Shown one piece after another: positions 61,574 through 62,886 of a stretch of 62,886 nucleotides of DNA. A program made the position numbers and the translations under genes. Positions within the stretch are counted from its first letter, which is position 1, and every line of letters begins with the position of its first letter. The notes beneath the pieces were generated by a model that had not been told where the DNA came from, searched no databases, and saw nothing but the letters and a program-made list of their open reading frames with translations. The DNA is from DATCZB01 sp035513215 (GTDB lineage: Bacteria > Pseudomonadota > Gammaproteobacteria > Steroidobacterales > Rariloculaceae): the NCBI GenBank assembly GCA_035513215.1, contig DATKCK010000109.1, positions 1-62,886 of the forward strand. The letters run 5' to 3'.

Positions 61574-61846
61574 ATGCTCGAGCCGAATCTGATCGATTTC
61601 GTTCTCTGGTTGATGTTAGGCGGCGTTATCGGGTTTTTCTATGGCCGGAGGAGGTTCGATCGCCGGGTATCCGAGGCAACGGATACGGTCGACAGTCGCG
61701 AAGCCCTGAAGATCTCAGACCCCAATCTCAAGGTTCGCCTGAGGGCGCAGAGGCGCGAGTTTGGCATCCTCTATGGCGCAATCGGAGCCGCCGTTTCGGG
61801 AGGCATGTTCGGAGTCATAGCCTTATTCTTGCTAATTCTCGAATAG
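61574..61846 (+). CDS. Small two-helix membrane protein of unknown function (90 aa)
   Basis: The ATG at 61574 has the strong ribosome site GGAGGAAGG directly upstream. The protein has one helix near the start (FVLWLMLGGVIGFFYG), a charged middle (RRRFDRRVSEATDTVDSREA) and a helix at the end (GAIGAAVSGGMFGVIALFLL). I recognise no family. Divergent from the phosphoesterase gene. Confidence 0.65.
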   Translation: MLEPNLIDFVLWLMLGGVIGFFYGRRRFDRRVSEATDTVDSREALKISDPNLKVRLRAQRREFGILYGAIGAAVSGGMFGVIALFLLILE

Positions 61847-62212
61847 ACACGTGGGATCGGGGCCTCGGCTACACAGCGTTAGGCGACGGATGCGCAGCAA
61901 GGGAAGAATCGCCTCCTGGAACAGCAAGCCCGACTCGCCCGGTCCCTTTGTCCTCATCGCCGCCGCCGGAGTGCCTGCTCGCGCTGACGCGTGGGCGAGC
62001 TTCGAGTTCATATAGCCATTCTACCTTCCCAGTAGGATCAAGCCGTTCGCATGCAAGCGCTCGCCACAGGGAAGGCGCCCGTGTGACGGAGGACACATTT
62101 CGGCGCCCGGCGCGCTGCGATGATTCGCTCGTTAGCCCCTGTCATGAACGAGACCAATGTCGTCCTGACGGCCCAAGCTGCTTGACCGGGCACCTACGAA
62201 GAGGATGTAAAG
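61847..62212. other. Intergenic stretch without a recognised gene
   Basis: About 370 bases between the small membrane protein gene and the exported protein gene. Short frames on both strands have no good start or composition. Two GTTAG-containing sites (near 61889 and 62131) look superficially like integron att cores but I could not find matching partners. GAAGAGGATG at its right end is the ribosome site of the next gene. Confidence 0.5.
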
Positions 62213-62743
62213 ATGCAAAACCGAGGCCCGATAATCGCGTTGGTGAGCTGCGCTCTCGCACTGATTGGATCTTCGGCTGCTCTGGCGCAGCAGACTTCGG
62301 TCGACACTACACTGAACGGGCTGATTGAAATGCCGGTGCCGCGGGGACTGTCGAGCGCCGAGCGGAGCACGTGGGCCGAGCAAACCCGATGGCTGACGAG
62401 CGTGCGTAATCGCTATCGGGAACTTTCGATCTCTTACGCGGCACCGATATCGAATTCTGCCGGACAGGACGCTGCGGCGCCGACGGTACCGGGCGGGGCC
62501 GTCGTCAGCGCCGCGGTCAGTGGCCTGGGTACCATGAAAAACGCTGACGAGCCGAGCGAGCGCGGTGAGCGCGCGCGAGTAGCCCCTCCGACCTCAGCGC
62601 CGGCGCGTGTAAACCAATCGAATGACCGGCTCATTGAACTGCAGCAAGCCGTTCAGAACGAAAGCCGACGGTTCCAGACGCTGTCGAACGCGCTCAAGGC
62701 GCGGCACGATGCGGCGATGAATACGATTCGCAACATGAAGTGA
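62213..62743 (+). CDS. Exported protein of unknown function (176 aa)
   Basis: Starts at ATG 62213 with GAGGATG upstream. Signal peptide NRGPIIALVSCALALIGSSA, cleavage near ALAQQ. The mature part has MPVPRGLSSAERSTWAEQTR, a Pro/Ala-rich middle and a C-terminal helix rich in Arg, Asn and Gln (RLIELQQAVQNESRRFQTLS). I recognise no family. The signal peptide and composition support a real gene. Confidence 0.65.
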   Translation: MQNRGPIIALVSCALALIGSSAALAQQTSVDTTLNGLIEMPVPRGLSSAERSTWAEQTRWLTSVRNRYRELSISYAAPISNSAGQDAAAPTVPGGAVVSAAVSGLGTMKNADEPSERGERARVAPPTSAPARVNQSNDRLIELQQAVQNESRRFQTLSNALKARHDAAMNTIRNMK

Positions 62744-62800
62744 AGGCTTGACGCAGAGACCGAGCGGCGCGTGCAGCAAACCGGAATCCGGGATGCAGGG

Positions 62801-62884
62801 CTAGAAACGCCGCGCGATTTTCCTGAATCCGTCGCGGACTTCCTTGGCCAACAGCTTTGCCGCCGCACCGATATCCCTGGCCGA
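62801..62884 (-). CDS. 3' end of a gene running off the right edge
   Basis: On the minus strand one frame reads from the edge to a TAG at 62801-62803 and ends AAAKLLAKEVRDGFRKIARRF, an amphipathic basic helix that looks like a genuine protein C-terminus. Only 27 codons are visible, so no family can be named. It converges on the exported protein gene. Confidence 0.35.
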   Translation of the reverse strand, partial: SARDIGAAAKLLAKEVRDGFRKIARRF

Positions 62885-62886
62885 TT

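Noticed and set aside
61860..62140. Integron-like attC sites (GTTAGGC near 61889, GTTAGCC near 62131)
   Set aside because: No matching RYYYAAC partner and no foldable attC structure found; the second site breaks the GTTRRRY consensus.

Overview
The window is GC-rich bacterial chromosome, most likely from a gammaproteobacterium. It carries a mannose-sensitive-haemagglutinin (MSHA) type IV pilus locus, a lipA-sohB pair, a Bat aerotolerance operon, and many Tat- or Sec-exported and PQQ- or flavin-dependent oxidative enzymes. The gene mix suggests an aerobic, surface-associated heterotroph from soil, sediment or sea water; I cannot name a genus. Genes are tightly packed, with many ATGA/GTGA stop-start overlaps. 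I saw no tRNA, rRNA, CRISPR array or intact insertion sequence.

Layout. (1) 1-2959: 3' end of an MFS/nucleotide-exchanger-like transporter, then an EF-G paralogue. (2) 2987-16424, minus strand: MSHA pilus operon mshI-I2-J-K-L-E-G-B-A-C-D-O-P-Q, without recognisable mshM, mshN or mshF. (3) 16601-18632: a collapsed 5-oxoprolinase pseudogene facing an orphan contractile-tail-sheath-like gene, with palindromic GGGGTCAGACCCC repeats between them. (4) 18784-25271: sohB, lipA, a 66-aa gene with its own terminator, an OmpA-family protein, a lipase-like hydrolase, glyoxalase I and a membrane diguanylate cyclase. (5) 25316-32153, minus strand: moxR-DUF58-DUF4381-batA-batB/C-batD. (6) 32244-43027: PDZ protein, beta-propeller lipoprotein, GTP cyclohydrolase II, gallate-type extradiol dioxygenase, class I aldolase, carotenoid oxygenase, PBP4 and a cytochrome c/PQQ dehydrogenase. 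(7) 43096-52913: Ada-like protein, PQQ sugar dehydrogenase, EthD protein, ABC exporter, exported DUF6152-like protein, and an esterase/flavin monooxygenase/hydrolase group. (8) 52969-59016: a 2015-residue kinase-ATPase-GAF-GGDEF-EAL protein. (9) 59183-62886: less GC-rich accessory genes (GNAT-nitrilase fusion, metallophosphoesterase, small membrane and exported proteins).

Connections. The pilus ATPase MshE has an N-terminal MshEN domain of the c-di-GMP-binding type, and the window also encodes two candidate c-di-GMP enzymes (24015-25271 and 52969-59016). A c-di-GMP-controlled pilus is a reasonable inference. The three repeat loci all sit between convergent genes and can fold as long hairpins, so they may act as two-way terminators.

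Best candidates for something new: the orphan sheath protein, the kinase-ATPase-GGDEF-EAL protein, the reduced MSHA locus, and the repeat family.
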